Below are positions 13,279 to 13,393 of a DNA stretch of 13,393 nt, one piece after another. Position 1 is the stretch's first letter. Each line of letters opens with the position of its first letter. Position numbers and translations under genes: made by a program. The DNA comes from Natrialbaceae archaeon. Lineage in GTDB: Archaea > Halobacteriota > Halobacteria > Halobacteriales > Natrialbaceae. The DNA lies in the NCBI GenBank assembly GCA_003552885.1, contig PUPA01000204.1, forward strand, positions 1 to 13,393. Direction: 5' to 3'. The notes beneath the pieces are model-generated. The model was not told where the DNA came from, searched no databases, and was given only the letters and a program-made list of their open reading frames with translations.

Positions 13279-13393
13279 TCAGTGGAGTTTCAGCTCGACC
13301 CGGCGCCCGTCGGGGTCCCGGACGTACGCCGCCCAGGCCCGACCGTAGGCGCCGTATCGCTTCCGGGGCTCGCCGTCCTCGACGGTGACGCCG
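13279..13393 (-). CDS. VOC/glyoxalase-family protein, C-terminal end only
   Basis: The last 37 residues are visible on the minus strand, ending at TGA 13279-13281. The sequence YGRAWAAYVRDPDGRRVELK is the usual C-terminal strand of vicinal-oxygen-chelate proteins, where the Glu of VEL often is a metal ligand. The family covers glyoxalases, ring-cleaving dioxygenases and resistance proteins; which one this is cannot be told from the fragment. It converges with the tRNA gene. Confidence 0.7.
   Translation of the reverse strand, partial: GVTVEDGEPRKRYGAYGRAWAAYVRDPDGRRVELKLH

Overview
The window looks like chromosome of a halophilic archaeon (class Halobacteria); I cannot name the genus. GC is high, the soluble proteins are strongly acidic, and several genes have an AT-rich TATA-like box about 21-34 nt before the start codon with almost no leader, as in haloarchaeal leaderless transcripts. 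A class III PHA synthase operon of haloarchaeal type and a haloarchaeal-style TatA agree with this.

Layout: (1) 1-3643 is a polyhydroxyalkanoate (PHA) locus. A MaoC/PhaJ-type hydratase on the minus strand (cut by the window edge) diverges from phaR-phaP-phaE-phaC on the plus strand. PhaC has an intact C151-D306-H335 triad, then an acidic tandem-repeat linker and a C-terminal helix-hairpin-helix-like domain. (2) 3710-4570 is a UbiA-family prenyltransferase. It abuts a convergent 64-residue XapX-type membrane protein (4571-4765). (3) 4879-6018 (minus) is a monomeric sarcosine/N-methyltryptophan oxidase-like flavoenzyme. (4) 6119-11039 (minus) is a tightly overlapping operon of three large antiporter-like membrane subunits related to NuoL/M/N and MrpA/D. 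No other Mrp or complex I gene is visible on either side. The three differ in how many ion-channel residues they keep: the first has all of them, the second lacks the TM7 lysine, and the third lacks the TM5 glutamate and the TM7 and TM8 lysines. (5) 11300-12614 (minus) holds a 1-Cys peroxiredoxin followed by an HD-domain protein. (6) A perfect 18-bp inverted repeat lies between the peroxiredoxin and the divergent tatA (12836-13141). A tRNA-Arg(CCU) follows, and then the C-terminal end of a VOC/glyoxalase-type protein on the minus strand.

How the parts work together: in region 1 the hydratase can feed (R)-3-hydroxyacyl-CoA to the PhaE-PhaC synthase, PhaP coats the granule, and the AbrB-type PhaR probably regulates the operon. 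Region 4 should form a membrane ion-translocating module. The other genes look like independent housekeeping or accessory units.

Best candidates for something undescribed: the stand-alone three-subunit antiporter module with graded loss of channel residues, the PhaC-HhH fusion, and the 18-bp hairpin between peroxiredoxin and tatA. All similarity calls are from reading translations by eye; no database search was run.
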